Source: Prochlorococcus marinus (GTDB lineage Bacteria; Cyanobacteriota; Cyanobacteriia; PCC-6307; Cyanobiaceae). Taken from it: 49,004 bases of DNA. The notes under the pieces are model-generated. The model was not told the DNA's origin, did not search any database, and saw nothing but the letters and a program-made list of their open reading frames with translations. The translations under genes and the position numbers were made by a program. Where the stretch lies: assembly GCF_001180325.1 (NCBI RefSeq), contig NZ_CVSZ01000054.1, positions 1 through 49,004 on the forward strand, written 5' to 3'. Positions 34,675-43,712 of the stretch are shown in pieces (position 1 is the first letter of the stretch; the number at the start of each line of letters is the position of its first letter).

Positions 34675-35208
34675 AAGATCTGTTCTTAAAATTGTTTAAA
34701 AGACAGATGAAATCATAGTGATCCCAAAAAAAAATTGTGGATAGTTTTTTCTTAAAAGAAGATAATATTTTATTTTGCACATAGAAATTCAAATTTAATC
34801 AACATATTGTGGAAAACCCTGTTGAAAAACGCTTAAAAAGTGGATAACTCTTCGGGAGCATTATCAAAACAAGCTTTTCTGGAAAAATTTTTAAGTATTA
34901 ATACTTCATCAAAAAAAATAAAATATAGTTTAAAAAGTAACATAATCTCTTGTTATAACAGTGGGATCATTACTTTTTAAAAAAGATAAATTTTCTGTAC
35001 CAGAAGCTCATGTTGATAAACAATTTAAAAAGTTTTTTCTTCATCATGTATCAAATTGAAAATTAAAGTGAAGAAAAATCAATCAAAACTTGAAATTTTT
35101 AATTTTTGTCATAGCTGAGTAAAAATTGTTTAATTCGGTTTTCTCTATGCAAATATTTCTCAAACCCAAAGCTAATCAAATAGGGTTGATTAAGTTAAAA
35201 AATTTTAA
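34675..35208. other. 534-bp non-coding region with three DnaA-box-like motifs
   Basis: No ORF was seen. TGTGGATAG (34736-34744), TGTGGAAAA (34808-34816) and AGTGGATAA (34839-34847) are each one base off the DnaA-box consensus on the reverse strand (TTATCCACA). Clusters of such boxes occur at replication origins and at DnaA-regulated promoters. This region is too far from dnaN/dnaA for me to call it an origin. Confidence 0.35.
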
Positions 35209-35445
35209 ATGACAGAAGAAAAAAACGATTCAAAAAAATGTTCTGGAAAGAAAAACATTATGTTTGCCTATGGTTTTATACAACTTGGTTCTAGTTTCGT
35301 ATCTGCAATAGCTTTAGCTGCAATCGCTTTTGGATTCTGTTCAGTAAAAAAAGAGTCTAAACTTTTCAATAAATGTGTTGTAGAAATTATTGAAGATGGT
35401 GGTACCAATTCTGAGGCTGTAAGGTATTGCAACGGGGGCAATTAA
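35209..35445 (+). CDS. Small membrane protein with a Cys-rich C terminus, 78 aa
   Basis: One helix (FIQLGSSFVSAIALAAIAFGF, about 24-44) is followed by a soluble tail with three cysteines in FNKCVVEII and YCNGGN. The C-x(n)-AVRYCNGG ending resembles a pattern seen in other small Prochlorococcus proteins. Function unknown. Reads toward the GTG gene at 35467. Confidence 0.6.
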   Translation: MTEEKNDSKKCSGKKNIMFAYGFIQLGSSFVSAIALAAIAFGFCSVKKESKLFNKCVVEIIEDGGTNSEAVRYCNGGN

Positions 35446-35466
35446 AATCTCTCTCAGAATAATTAA

Positions 35467-35709
35467 GTGAACTCAACCTGTGATTTGATTATTGACTCTT
35501 TAAAAGAGGAGCCAATTGGAGAAACTGATCATTTTATTTGGTTTATTACAGATATTGGCATCGTTGCCCTATTTAAAAGAGAGGAGAACTTTGAAACTTA
35601 TAGTTCGAATGTCGAAATTGAGGCAAATAAAATTGCTTTAGATGTTACTAAAGAAGAGAAAGAGTACCTCAAAATAAAAGAGAGACAGCTTTTCTTGTTT
35701 TATTCATAA
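35467..35709 (+). CDS. Hypothetical protein, 80 aa
   Basis: GTG start. An acidic protein with a central FIWFITDIGIVALFKRE segment that may be membrane-associated and a helical C terminus (TKEEKEYLKIKERQLF). No family recognised. Confidence 0.5.
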   Translation: MNSTCDLIIDSLKEEPIGETDHFIWFITDIGIVALFKREENFETYSSNVEIEANKIALDVTKEEKEYLKIKERQLFLFYS

Positions 35710-35729
35710 TCCAGGATATAGTCCTTGAT

Positions 35730-35924
35730 TTAGTAAGATGGCTCAAGGTTAAAGGCCGGCTCCATAATATTGCTTTCGCTAACTAATTCGTAGGTTAGCT
35801 CTTTATTTAGGGCATTTATATAAGATGTATAAAGTTTTCCCCAAACAAATTCAAATTCATCTTTACTTAAATTCTTGAAAAGAATTTCTCCTTTGAAGTA
35901 AATGTGATAAGAATCATTCATCAT
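35730..35924 (-). CDS. Hypothetical protein, 64 aa
   Basis: MMNDSYHIYFKGEILFKNLS then KDEFEFVWGKLYTSYINALN: a soluble, mixed fold of unknown family. The second Met (35921) is an alternative start. Convergent with the 80-aa gene. Confidence 0.5.
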   Translation of the reverse strand: MMNDSYHIYFKGEILFKNLSKDEFEFVWGKLYTSYINALNKELTYELVSESNIMEPAFNLEPSY

Positions 35925-36020
35925 GGAAAATTAATCTTATCCTTTTTAACGCAGTGAAATATGTATGTAGTATTAGGTGCTACTAAAAAGAAATTTTATA
36001 TTTAGATGTTAGAAATACTT

Positions 36021-36332
36021 TTAGACTATCCGTGTATTCATTTTTTGTTTTTTGAATAATCCGACTGTCTCATCAAGATCCATACAAGGCTGAATACTTA
36101 TATCCATTAACCTTCTCCAGGGATGCCATTGCTTCCAAATTGTCTCAAGAGAATCTGCACTCACTACAGAATGTCCAATACCATTTTGAACCATAAAAAT
36201 CCAAGAATGAACCTCATAGTTTTCAGGTCTGTTTTGGGGACCACCTGATTCATACCAATTAATTAGCATTTCTGCCCCTTCTTCTTGATCCTCGCCATCA
36301 GTAAATTCGTAGGAAATCAAATACCTTTGCAT
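36021..36332 (-). CDS. Conserved cyanobacterial protein, 103 aa (DUF3303-like)
   Basis: MQRYLISYEFTDGEDQEEGA, the aromatic GGPQNRPENYEVHSWIF and the HPWRRLMDISIQPCMDLDET segment look like a conserved cyanobacterial family that I associate with DUF3303, though I am not certain of the number. Soluble, compact, of unknown function. Confidence 0.6.
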   Translation of the reverse strand: MQRYLISYEFTDGEDQEEGAEMLINWYESGGPQNRPENYEVHSWIFMVQNGIGHSVVSADSLETIWKQWHPWRRLMDISIQPCMDLDETVGLFKKQKMNTRIV

Positions 36333-36433
36333 ATAGATTATTATTAAAATCTCTAAACTATTTTAACTCTTGATTTAGATATTGCCTCCCAATTTAATTA
36401 ATGCTATGGAGTTTATAGAAGTAATTGTTTTAA

Positions 36434-36538
36434 ATGACCGAAAGATTTGGGAAAATTAAAAAGAATATTTTGACTAATTTATCTTTTATAAATAAGACAG
36501 TCTTGAAGTATTTTCAAAACCATGATCTATTCGTATAG
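36434..36538 (+). CDS. Possible small protein, 34 aa
   Basis: ATG 36434 gives MTERFGKIKKNILTNLSFIN, then KTVLKYFQNHDLFV. It is basic and helical. It is short and has no independent support, so it may be chance. The rest of 36333-36615 shows nothing else. Confidence 0.35.
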   Translation: MTERFGKIKKNILTNLSFINKTVLKYFQNHDLFV

Positions 36539-36615
36539 CTCCAGTTAACAGATAAAATTTGATACTTTTTAAAATACATTAAATTAGTTACCATATTTGT
36601 ACTGTATAGATACCA

Positions 36616-36999
36616 ATGATAAATAAAAAGGGTCAAAGCGATCCAATTGATAATTTAGAGTATGAAAAAGTTCTAGAAGAAGAAATAATTAATTCGTACG
36701 AAAGTAAATTTCAGAAAGATACTGAAGAAGATATTAAAAAGATTAAATTCTACAGACTCAAAAGAACTCCATTAGAAATATTAAATAGGTCATTTTTCTT
36801 TTTCTTTATTGGAAGTTTTCTTTTCTCTTTGTTTTTAGCTTATTCAGAAAGTAAGTTATGGTTCATACTTTATGTAATAAGTGCATTGTCATGTGTTTTC
36901 TATACTCCTAATAGAAAGGCACTTAAAGAATTAATAGCAGCTTGGCCAAATGTAGAGGATCTCATTAAAGGGAGGAGTATGTGGAGAAAAGGCAAGTAA
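36616..36999 (+). CDS. Membrane protein, 127 aa
   Basis: An acidic, helical N-terminal half (residues 12-50) is followed by two helices (FFFFFIGSFLFSLFLAY and WFILYVISALSCVFY) and a basic end. ATG at 36616. The 30-aa gene starts 7 bases after its stop, and that gene overlaps the next at ATGA. Unknown family. Confidence 0.6.
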   Translation: MINKKGQSDPIDNLEYEKVLEEEIINSYESKFQKDTEEDIKKIKFYRLKRTPLEILNRSFFFFFIGSFLFSLFLAYSESKLWFILYVISALSCVFYTPNRKALKELIAAWPNVEDLIKGRSMWRKGK

Positions 37000-37006
37000 A
37001 TTGATT

Positions 37007-37099
37007 ATGAGACCGTTAAGTTCATTTAAAAAATGGTTATTAAATATCCTTGTGCCATACATTGAGGGCACCAACAAGAAAAAAGAGGATAAAAAATGA
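37007..37099 (+). CDS. Small basic amphipathic peptide, 30 aa
   Basis: MRPLSSFKKWLLNILVPYIE then GTNKKKEDKK. Its stop overlaps the next ATG (ATGA). It resembles a membrane-binding amphipathic helix. Supported only by its coupled position. Confidence 0.45.
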   Translation: MRPLSSFKKWLLNILVPYIEGTNKKKEDKK

Positions 37100-37233
37100 G
37101 TTTAATAAAGGTTGGAATTTTTGTTGAAATTTTTTTGTTAGTGGGAGTTTTTTTATGGGTTAGGAAACTAAATAGTAAACAAAGCAGGCAACCATCTCTA
37201 TCCAAAAAAACAATAAAAAATCTCAAATTTTAG
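37096..37233 (+). CDS. Small membrane protein, 45 aa
   Basis: MSLIKVGIFVEIFLLVGVFL, then WVRKLNSKQSRQPSLSKK: one helix with a basic tail. Coupled to the preceding gene. Unknown family. Confidence 0.5.
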   Translation: MSLIKVGIFVEIFLLVGVFLWVRKLNSKQSRQPSLSKKTIKNLKF

Positions 37234-37354
37234 AATTTTGATCACAAAATAATGAATCTTTATAAAGAGATCAAATTTATGGGAGAATTCTTTACTTTTT
37301 CCCTCTCACTTTGTGTATGAAATCGGTTAGAACATCTATATCGTTTTTAAAAAT

Positions 37355-37708
37355 ATGGTTTCCTCCATTCAAGGTCTTGCTCCAATAACTAATCCATTAA
37401 ATAGTGTCTTAATAGAAAAGAAACTAATAAATGTTGATCAAAAGTTCATTCAACTTGTTTCTCTGGCAGAAGGGTTACCTAGGACAGAAGTTATTGAAAG
37501 TGGAAGGAATTATTGGAGAGGTGTTTGTAGAAGCTTGATTTTTAGATTCCCTGATGATCTTGAAATTTTAAAGCTTGATGTAAGAAGTTATGTAGATAGA
37601 TCTAAAGGAATCATTCAAATAAGATCTGCAGCAAGATTAGGTCAATCAGATTTAGGCGTTAATCTAAGAAGAGTGGAATACTTGTTTAATCAATTAGAGA
37701 AATTTTAA
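37355..37708 (+). CDS. DUF1499 family protein, 117 aa
   Basis: The FRFPDDLEILKLDVRSYVD region and the IRSAARLGQSDLGVNLRRVE signature are characteristic of DUF1499. The member lacks much of the longer N terminus seen in some homologues. Function unknown; the family is common in phototrophs. ATG at 37355. Confidence 0.8.
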   Translation: MVSSIQGLAPITNPLNSVLIEKKLINVDQKFIQLVSLAEGLPRTEVIESGRNYWRGVCRSLIFRFPDDLEILKLDVRSYVDRSKGIIQIRSAARLGQSDLGVNLRRVEYLFNQLEKF

Positions 37709-37785
37709 TTAATCTGTTTTTTATAAATTTAAGGTTCTTTTTACTAAATAGTTGTGCTTTAATTCATAAGAATATTTGAATTGCC

Positions 37786-37917
37786 ATGGTAAAGATAATC
37801 TTAGTTGGAATTATTGTCGCACTTGTATATTCTCAACCTGACCTTCGTCTTACAGTCGCTGATTGGTTAAAAGCAGCTTCAGATTTTCTTATTGAATCAG
37901 TACAAGTAAAACCTTGA
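37786..37917 (+). CDS. Small membrane protein, 43 aa
   Basis: MVKIILVGIIVALVYSQPDL, then an amphipathic RLTVADWLKAASDFLIES. One helix near the N terminus. No family recognised. From 37918 to 38101 no gene is visible. Confidence 0.5.
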   Translation: MVKIILVGIIVALVYSQPDLRLTVADWLKAASDFLIESVQVKP

Positions 37918-38101
37918 ATTAATTTTTAATGAATTATTAAATAATACCTGAGACAGTAATCATTTGTTTAACGCATAGAGCTACGAAAATAAATATTATT
38001 ATCCTACTTAATATGTATTTCACTTAAACAAATAAATAGTTTTAGGAACATAATAGAAAAATTTTTTTGAAATTTTTGAATAGTTAACGATAATAAGGGA
38101 T

Positions 38102-39157
38102 ATGAAGCTTAGATTATTTGAGTTCTATTTTATTAAAGACTATTTAAGGCCTTGGTTTGGTCTTATTTATTCTTTATTCTTTCTGTTTTTTTTAGGTGCA
38201 ATTGGCTATCGAATAACAGAAGGATGGGAATGGAGTGATTGCTTATGGATGGTTCTAATCACAATAACCACTATTGGTTTTGGAGAAGTTCAACCTTTAA
38301 GTCCTGAAGGCAGGATCGTAACTGTTTTAGTAATCGTTGGCGGATTGATCTTTATTCAATTTACCTTTCAAAAAGCTGTTAGATTATTCGAATCCGGCTA
38401 TTTTCAAAGAGTAAACGAATTACGTTTTAAAAGACTTCTTAGAAAAATGGAAAATCATGTAATTTTGTGTGGATATGGGAGGGTAGGTCAGGAAATATCT
38501 AACCAAATAAAGACGCAAAATATTCCAATTATTGTGGTTGAGAGCGATGAAGATAGAAAAAAGATTGCTGAAGAAAATGGTTTAGAAGTGCTTTGTGCTG
38601 ATGCAACTCTTGACGAGACTTTAAAACTTGCAGGGTTAGAAAAATGTAAGAGTTTGGTGGTTACTTTGCCTAATGACGCTGCAAATTTATATGTGGTTTT
38701 GAGCGCTAAAGGAATAAGAAGTTCTATAAGAGTAATTGCAAGAGCTGGAACCGAAGAAGCTGCAAGTAAGTTGAGATTAGCTGGTGCAAGTATAGTTGTA
38801 AGCCCTTATATCGCAGCAGGAAGAGCAATGGCATCAATGGCCTTAAGACCTATTGCTATTGACTTCCTAGATCTTCTCGCAGGAAGTGAATGTGAAATTG
38901 AAGAATTTGAATTAAGTAATGATATTAGTCTTTTTGAAACAGCAGAGAAAAGATCACTTTCTGAACTTGGAATAGGTAAAAAAAGCGGTGCAAAAATTTT
39001 GGCTATAAAAGAGAACGAAAAATTATTTACTAACCCTGGAGGTAATTTTATACTTCAACCAGGTCAGGTTTTAATAGCATTTGGTAGTAAAGAACAGCTT
39101 AATATTTTGAATGGTTTATTGGGCAATCTTGTTGTGGCCGTTGAGCTATTAAAGTAG
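38102..39157 (+). CDS. Potassium channel with an RCK/TrkA-N domain
   Basis: Two membrane helices flank a pore with the selectivity filter TTIGFGE (residues 56-62). A cytoplasmic RCK domain follows, with the NAD-binding loop CGYGRVGQE (123-131), and a C-terminal TrkA-C-like part. 351 aa is normal for a bacterial 2TM-RCK channel. It passes K+ and may sense membrane potential or NADH. ATG at 38102. Confidence 0.9.
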   Translation: MKLRLFEFYFIKDYLRPWFGLIYSLFFLFFLGAIGYRITEGWEWSDCLWMVLITITTIGFGEVQPLSPEGRIVTVLVIVGGLIFIQFTFQKAVRLFESGYFQRVNELRFKRLLRKMENHVILCGYGRVGQEISNQIKTQNIPIIVVESDEDRKKIAEENGLEVLCADATLDETLKLAGLEKCKSLVVTLPNDAANLYVVLSAKGIRSSIRVIARAGTEEAASKLRLAGASIVVSPYIAAGRAMASMALRPIAIDFLDLLAGSECEIEEFELSNDISLFETAEKRSLSELGIGKKSGAKILAIKENEKLFTNPGGNFILQPGQVLIAFGSKEQLNILNGLLGNLVVAVELLK

Positions 39158-39181
39158 ATATATCAAAATAATTTGATATAT
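39158..39181. repeat. Perfect 10-bp inverted repeat between the K+ channel and pstS
   Basis: ATATATCAAA-ATAA-TTTGATATAT. No T run follows, so it does not look like a standard terminator. It may be a weak transcript end or a regulator site in the pstS leader. The rest of 39182-39255 is AT-rich with no clear Pho box. Confidence 0.45.
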
Positions 39182-39255
39182 AAATCTTTCAATTTTTAAA
39201 TTTCTTTAAGGCTGTAAATAAACTTATAATTAACAAACTTATTTCTCATTACTCA

Positions 39256-40227
39256 GTGGGCATTTTCAAAAAAACCCTCATTTTCTCTTCTGCAATTTCA
39301 TTAATACTTTCTCCATCAGCGATGGCATCAAAAAGATTGAGCGGAGCAGGTGCTACATTTCCCTCAAAAATTTATACTAGGTGGTTTTTTGACTTAGCTA
39401 AATCTGGAGGCCCTAGAGTTAATTATCAAGCAGTAGGTTCTGGATCTGGAAGAAAAGCTTTCATAGACCAAACCGTAAACTTTGGTGCATCAGATGATCC
39501 TATGAAAGATTCTGATATAGAGAAAGTTACTAGAGGACTTGTTCAAATACCTATGGTTGGTGGGACGATTGCTTTTGGTTATAACTATGACTGCGATTTG
39601 AAACTTACTCAAGAGCAAGCAGTACGAGTTGCAATGGGTATGGTTAAAAACTGGAAAGAATTAGGCTGTAAATCAGGAAAGTTAACTTGGACACATCGTT
39701 CTGATGGTTCAGGAACTACTAAGGCTTTCTCAAACTCTATGGAAGCATTTTCACCAACATGGACTTTAGGAACTGGTAAATCAGTTAAGTGGCCAGCAGG
39801 CGTTGGAGCAAAAGGTAATTCTGGTGTTGCAGGTGTAATTCAAAACACTCCAGGCGCAATTGGTTATGTAAATCAGTCATATATTAAAGGTAATGTTAAG
39901 GCTGCTGCACTTCAAAATCTTTCAGGGGAGTTTCTAAAACCATCTGCAGAAGCAGGAGCTAAGGCTCTTAATGGTATTACTTTAGATGAAAATCTTGCGG
40001 GTAAAAATCCTAATCCAACAGCAAAAGGAGCGTACCCTATCGCTTCATTGACATGGATACTTGCTTACGAAAAAGGTAATGGTAGAAACACTAATGCAAT
40101 CAAACAAACCTTTAATACATTGTTAAGTGATGAGTATCAAGATAAGGCTTCATCCCTTGGATTTATCCCCTTAAAAGGGAATATCCTTTTGAAATCAAGA
40201 GCTGCCGTTGAAAAAATAGGTAGTTAA
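39256..40227 (+). CDS. pstS: Periplasmic phosphate-binding protein
   Basis: Binds inorganic phosphate for the PstSCAB importer. A GTG start and signal peptide (to about residue 24, ending SAMA) precede SGAGATFPSKIYTRWF and the GSGSGRKAFIDQ phosphate loop. THRSDGSGTTKAF is also typical. 323 aa is normal. It lies 105 bases upstream of pstC. Confidence 0.95.
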   Translation: MGIFKKTLIFSSAISLILSPSAMASKRLSGAGATFPSKIYTRWFFDLAKSGGPRVNYQAVGSGSGRKAFIDQTVNFGASDDPMKDSDIEKVTRGLVQIPMVGGTIAFGYNYDCDLKLTQEQAVRVAMGMVKNWKELGCKSGKLTWTHRSDGSGTTKAFSNSMEAFSPTWTLGTGKSVKWPAGVGAKGNSGVAGVIQNTPGAIGYVNQSYIKGNVKAAALQNLSGEFLKPSAEAGAKALNGITLDENLAGKNPNPTAKGAYPIASLTWILAYEKGNGRNTNAIKQTFNTLLSDEYQDKASSLGFIPLKGNILLKSRAAVEKIGS

Positions 40228-40267
40228 AAATTTTAATAGATGTCAAATTATCATGACTTTCATATAC

Positions 40268-40294
40268 CTTTAACCCCTCTTAAAGTCTTTTACA
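40268..40294 (+). promoter_or_regulatory. Pho-box-like repeats upstream of pstC
   Basis: CTTTAACC (40268-40275), CTTAAAGT (40279-40286) and CTTTTACA (40287-40294) resemble the PyTTAAPyPyT/A repeats of cyanobacterial PhoB sites, with the first two spaced 11 bases apart as in a Pho box. They would give pstCAB phosphate control separate from pstS. PhoB/PhoR genes are not in the window. Confidence 0.35.
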
Positions 40295-40332
40295 GCATTT
40301 AGTAGTAGATTTATAGAGATATTCTTTTTTTA

Positions 40333-41280
40333 ATGGAAGAGAAATTAACTCTTTTCAAGAATCGTAAAAGATTCGGTATCGAAAAAAATATAGATATTAT
40401 CTTCAAGAATACTGCCCTAGTTTTGTCTAGTTTCGTAGCAATAATACTTTTAGGAATTATTTTAGTAGTCTTTTTTCAGTCATTTGAATCCTTTTCAAGG
40501 TATGGCTTGAAGTTTTTAGTAACCTCTGAATGGAATCCTGTAAAAGATGAATACGGAGCTTTTACCGCAATATATGGCACATTAGTAACCTCATTTCTTT
40601 CGTTATTAATAACTATCCCTTTGGGCGTTGGAACTGCAATATTTATTACCGAGGACTTTGTACCGAAAGTTGTTCGAGAAATAATAGGTTCATTTGTTGA
40701 ATTATTAGCAGCTATTCCATCAGTTGTATTAGGGCTTTGGGCGATATTTGTAATGGAACCTTTTTTTAGAGCATTTTTTGTTTTTTTACATAATTTCTTT
40801 GGTTGGATACCTTTATTTAGTACAGAACCTACAGGGAGGAATTCCCTGTTGGCAATATTGATTTTAGTTGTGATGCTTTTGCCAATAGTGACTTCTATTG
40901 CAAGAGATTCGCTTAATCAAGTTCCTAAAAAGCTAAGAAATGCAGCTTATGGAATTGGAGCAAGTAGATGGAAAACAATATTTTCAGTGATTTTGCCGGC
41001 AGCATTATCAGGAATTATGGCAGGTGTTCTTTTGGCTTTAGGTAGGGCAATGGGTGAAACAATGGCTGTCACAATGATTATTGGTAATTCCAATGCATTT
41101 AGTTGGTCTCTATTATCTCCTGGATATACCATTTCTTCCATGCTTGCAAACCAGTTTGGTGAGGCTGATGGAAGCCAGGTTTCATCACTCTTTTATGCAG
41201 CTTTTGTACTGATGATCCTATCTTTAGTGGTCAATATCTTTGCGCAATGGCTAGTTAAGAAATTTAGTCTCAAATATTAG
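40333..41280 (+). CDS. pstC: Phosphate ABC permease PstC
   Basis: Six membrane helices with the permease motif and the C-terminal LPAALSGIMAGVLLALGRAM loop. It pairs with PstA to form the channel. 315 aa is normal. ATG at 40333. pstA follows after 6 bases. Confidence 0.93.
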   Translation: MEEKLTLFKNRKRFGIEKNIDIIFKNTALVLSSFVAIILLGIILVVFFQSFESFSRYGLKFLVTSEWNPVKDEYGAFTAIYGTLVTSFLSLLITIPLGVGTAIFITEDFVPKVVREIIGSFVELLAAIPSVVLGLWAIFVMEPFFRAFFVFLHNFFGWIPLFSTEPTGRNSLLAILILVVMLLPIVTSIARDSLNQVPKKLRNAAYGIGASRWKTIFSVILPAALSGIMAGVLLALGRAMGETMAVTMIIGNSNAFSWSLLSPGYTISSMLANQFGEADGSQVSSLFYAAFVLMILSLVVNIFAQWLVKKFSLKY

Positions 41281-41286
41281 ATAATT

Positions 41287-42180
41287 ATGAATTCACTCTA
41301 TTACCAGAAAAGATTATCAAGAAATATAGGAGATAAATTCTTTACTTCTTTATCTGTAATTTGTGCGTTGATAGCAATACTTCCTTTGATTTTTTTGGTG
41401 ACTTATATTCTTATCAAAGGTGGATCTCAAATTACACCAGAACTATTTAAATTAGAGCCAAATCCTCCTGGAGATGATTTAGATGCAGGCGGTATTAATC
41501 CTGCATTGATCGGGACATTAATAATAACTACCATTGCTTCAATTATTGCCATACCAGTAGGTGTCGGCGGTGGTATTTACTTAGCGGAATATTCTAAAGG
41601 AGGTGCTTTTTCAAGATTTATCAGATTTGGGGTAAATGTTTTAGCTGGAGTCCCTTCAATTATTGCCGGTGTATTTATTTATGCCTTAATCGTTTCAACA
41701 AAGATCTTATTTGGAAGTATGTACAGTGGCTTGGCAGGAGGTATGGCTCTTTCAATATTGATGTTACCTACTGTGATAAAGACGACTGATGAAGGTTTAA
41801 AGTTAGTCCCGAACGAGTTAAGATATGCGTCTCTTGGTGTTGGAGCAAGTATGTATACAACTATATTGAAAGTTACTTTGCCCTCTGCCTTTAGGTCTAT
41901 TGCTACTGGCGTTGTACTTGGAATCGCAAGAGCTGCAGGTGAAACAGCACCTTTGATATTTACGGCTTTATTCTCTTACTACTACATAACAGGCTTTGGA
42001 GACTTGTTTTATGAGATGGGTTCTTTGGCTGTATTGATATACAACTTTGCACTTGAACCTTATGATGCACAGAATAAATTAGCCTGGGCAGCTTCCTTTA
42101 TTCTTGTTTTGTCGATACTATCAGTAAATATATTTTCAAGGATATTAGCCGCTTTTACTGAGAAAACTAAGAGAGTATAA
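41287..42180 (+). CDS. pstA: Phosphate ABC permease PstA
   Basis: Second permease half, with about six helices and the TLPSAFRSIATGVVLGIARA permease loop. 297 aa is normal. The stop codon is directly followed by the pstB ATG. Confidence 0.93.
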   Translation: MNSLYYQKRLSRNIGDKFFTSLSVICALIAILPLIFLVTYILIKGGSQITPELFKLEPNPPGDDLDAGGINPALIGTLIITTIASIIAIPVGVGGGIYLAEYSKGGAFSRFIRFGVNVLAGVPSIIAGVFIYALIVSTKILFGSMYSGLAGGMALSILMLPTVIKTTDEGLKLVPNELRYASLGVGASMYTTILKVTLPSAFRSIATGVVLGIARAAGETAPLIFTALFSYYYITGFGDLFYEMGSLAVLIYNFALEPYDAQNKLAWAASFILVLSILSVNIFSRILAAFTEKTKRV

Positions 42181-42990
42181 ATGATTAAAACTAATAAGAA
42201 AATACCAAAGAATATCATTTTATCTCTTGAGAATGTATCTATTAGCTATGGAACATTTGAAGCTGTAAGAAATGTTTTTTGTAATTTTAAAAAAGGCAAT
42301 ATAACTTCTCTTATTGGCCCTTCTGGTTGTGGCAAATCAACTGTTCTTAGATCTTTAAATAGGATGAACGATTTGATTCCTAATTGTTCGTTAAAAGGGA
42401 CCGTCCTCTTTGATGGAACTAATATTTACGACAAAAGAGTAGATCCAGTTGAAGTGAGAAGAAGAATTGGAATGGTTTTTCAACAACCTAATCCTTTTCC
42501 TAAATCTATTTACGAAAATATTGCATTTGGGGCAAGAATTAATGGATTTACTGGAGATATGGATGAATTGGTAGAAAGTTCACTGAGAAAAGCTGCTTTA
42601 TGGGACGAATGTAAGGATAAATTAAATGATAGTGGTTACTCTTTATCTGGTGGACAACAACAAAGACTATGTATAGCAAGAACCATAGCAATTGAACCTG
42701 AAATAATTCTCATGGATGAGCCATGTTCTGCATTAGATCCTATCTCTACTTTAAAAATAGAAGAGACGATGCATGAACTTAAGAAGAATTACACAATAAT
42801 AATCGTTACCCATAATATGCAGCAGGCATTAAGAGTTAGTGATATGACTGCATTTTTTAATGCTATTGAATATGAAGATGGTGATGGAGGAAAGGTTGGT
42901 TATCTTGCAGAATTTAATTCGACAAAGAAAATTTTTAACTCTCCCAAAGAAAAAACTACTCAGGAATATATATCTGGTAAATTTGGTTGA
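42181..42990 (+). CDS. pstB: Phosphate ABC ATP-binding protein PstB
   Basis: Walker [10 protein letters not shown], signature [12 protein letters not shown] and Walker [14 protein letters not shown] are present. It drives the PstCA channel. 269 aa is normal. Last gene of the pst cluster, with no gap to pstA. Confidence 0.95.
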   Translation: MIKTNKKIPKNIILSLENVSISYGTFEAVRNVFCNFKKGNITSLIGPSGCGKSTVLRSLNRMNDLIPNCSLKGTVLFDGTNIYDKRVDPVEVRRRIGMVFQQPNPFPKSIYENIAFGARINGFTGDMDELVESSLRKAALWDECKDKLNDSGYSLSGGQQQRLCIARTIAIEPEIILMDEPCSALDPISTLKIEETMHELKKNYTIIIVTHNMQQALRVSDMTAFFNAIEYEDGDGGKVGYLAEFNSTKKIFNSPKEKTTQEYISGKFG

Positions 42991-43097
42991 TGTTAAATTT
43001 TTACCTTTAAAAGAAATATTTTTACTTTCAAGAAAGCTTAGGGGTAGACAAACAGTATAAATACCTATATAGTAATTTCGAATTAGTAAGTTTATCT

Positions 43098-43187
43098 TTG
43101 AAAAACTACCCTTTTCTACCTTTCTTGATTTTTGCAGGTGCTCTAATAACAACTGCAACAATAGGGTTGCCTGTATTTACTTCATAA
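43098..43187 (+). CDS. Possible small membrane peptide, 29 aa
   Basis: TTG start: MKNYPFLPFLIFAGALITTA, then TIGLPVFTS. One hydrophobic helix. Supported only by composition, so it may be chance. Confidence 0.35.
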   Translation: MKNYPFLPFLIFAGALITTATIGLPVFTS

Positions 43188-43217
43188 TTTGAGTGTATTT
43201 CTATTTTAGGTAATCTT

Positions 43218-43373
43218 ATGGTTTCAATGATAATTAAAGAATTAATTGGAAGTCCTCATAAAACTTTAATAAAGCGAAATTTATTTGACTTTATAAAAAA
43301 AAGAGAGAATATGAATCTGTGTGGGAGTGAAAAATCTGTATTAAAACCATTTTTAAAAGTGGTTAATTTCTAA
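43218..43373 (+). CDS. Hypothetical basic protein, 51 aa
   Basis: ATG at 43218: MVSMIIKELIGSPHKTLIKR, then FIKKRENMNLCG. Basic, helical, with one cysteine. Unknown family and only moderate support. Confidence 0.45.
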   Translation: MVSMIIKELIGSPHKTLIKRNLFDFIKKRENMNLCGSEKSVLKPFLKVVNF

Positions 43374-43383
43374 TCTATTTATC

Positions 43384-43530
43384 ATGGATAAAACTAAAGA
43401 ACAGTTAGAAAAATTAAGAGAAGTAGCAGAAGCCTCTCTTACAAAAACGGATGAACTTCAAAAAGTTCTTGCTCAAATCGAAGCTTTAATGTCTAGAGAA
43501 GAATCACAAACATTATCAAAGAAGAAATAA
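43384..43530 (+). CDS. Small coiled-coil protein, 48 aa
   Basis: MDKTKEQLEKLREVAEASLT, then a heptad run (LQKVLAQIEALMSREE). It is helical and soluble with a basic end. It follows the 51-aa ORF by 10 bases. Unknown function. Confidence 0.55.
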   Translation: MDKTKEQLEKLREVAEASLTKTDELQKVLAQIEALMSREESQTLSKKK

Positions 43531-43640
43531 ATATTTAAAAAATAATTTCAGGTTTTGTACTTTTAATCACACCTTTGCAATTCCGTTTTAGTTATTAATT
43601 GGGTATGCAGAACCCGTTCCAAAGTTTTCTGTTAGGTCTC

Positions 43641-43686
43641 GAGGTCTTGCCTTCTTTAAGTAAAAGACCTCTTTAATTTTTTGTTT
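43641..43686 (+). terminator. Rho-independent terminator of a possible small RNA
   Basis: GAGGTCTT (43641-43648) pairs with AAGACCTC (43664-43671), followed by a T-rich stretch (TTTAATTTTTT). The sequence from about 43600 up to it is otherwise unexplained and could be a small RNA, as it is too far (111 bases) from the 48-aa gene to be just its end. Confidence 0.6.
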
Positions 43687-43712
43687 TTATTATATTTTTA
43701 TAACCTGCTAAT

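Noticed and set aside
34675..35208. Chromosomal replication origin
   Set aside because: DnaA-box-like motifs alone are too weak; there is no dnaA, dnaN or clear skew switch in view.
42829..43161. 110-codon ORF on the minus strand at the end of pstB
   Set aside because: Antisense to pstB with no recognisable feature.
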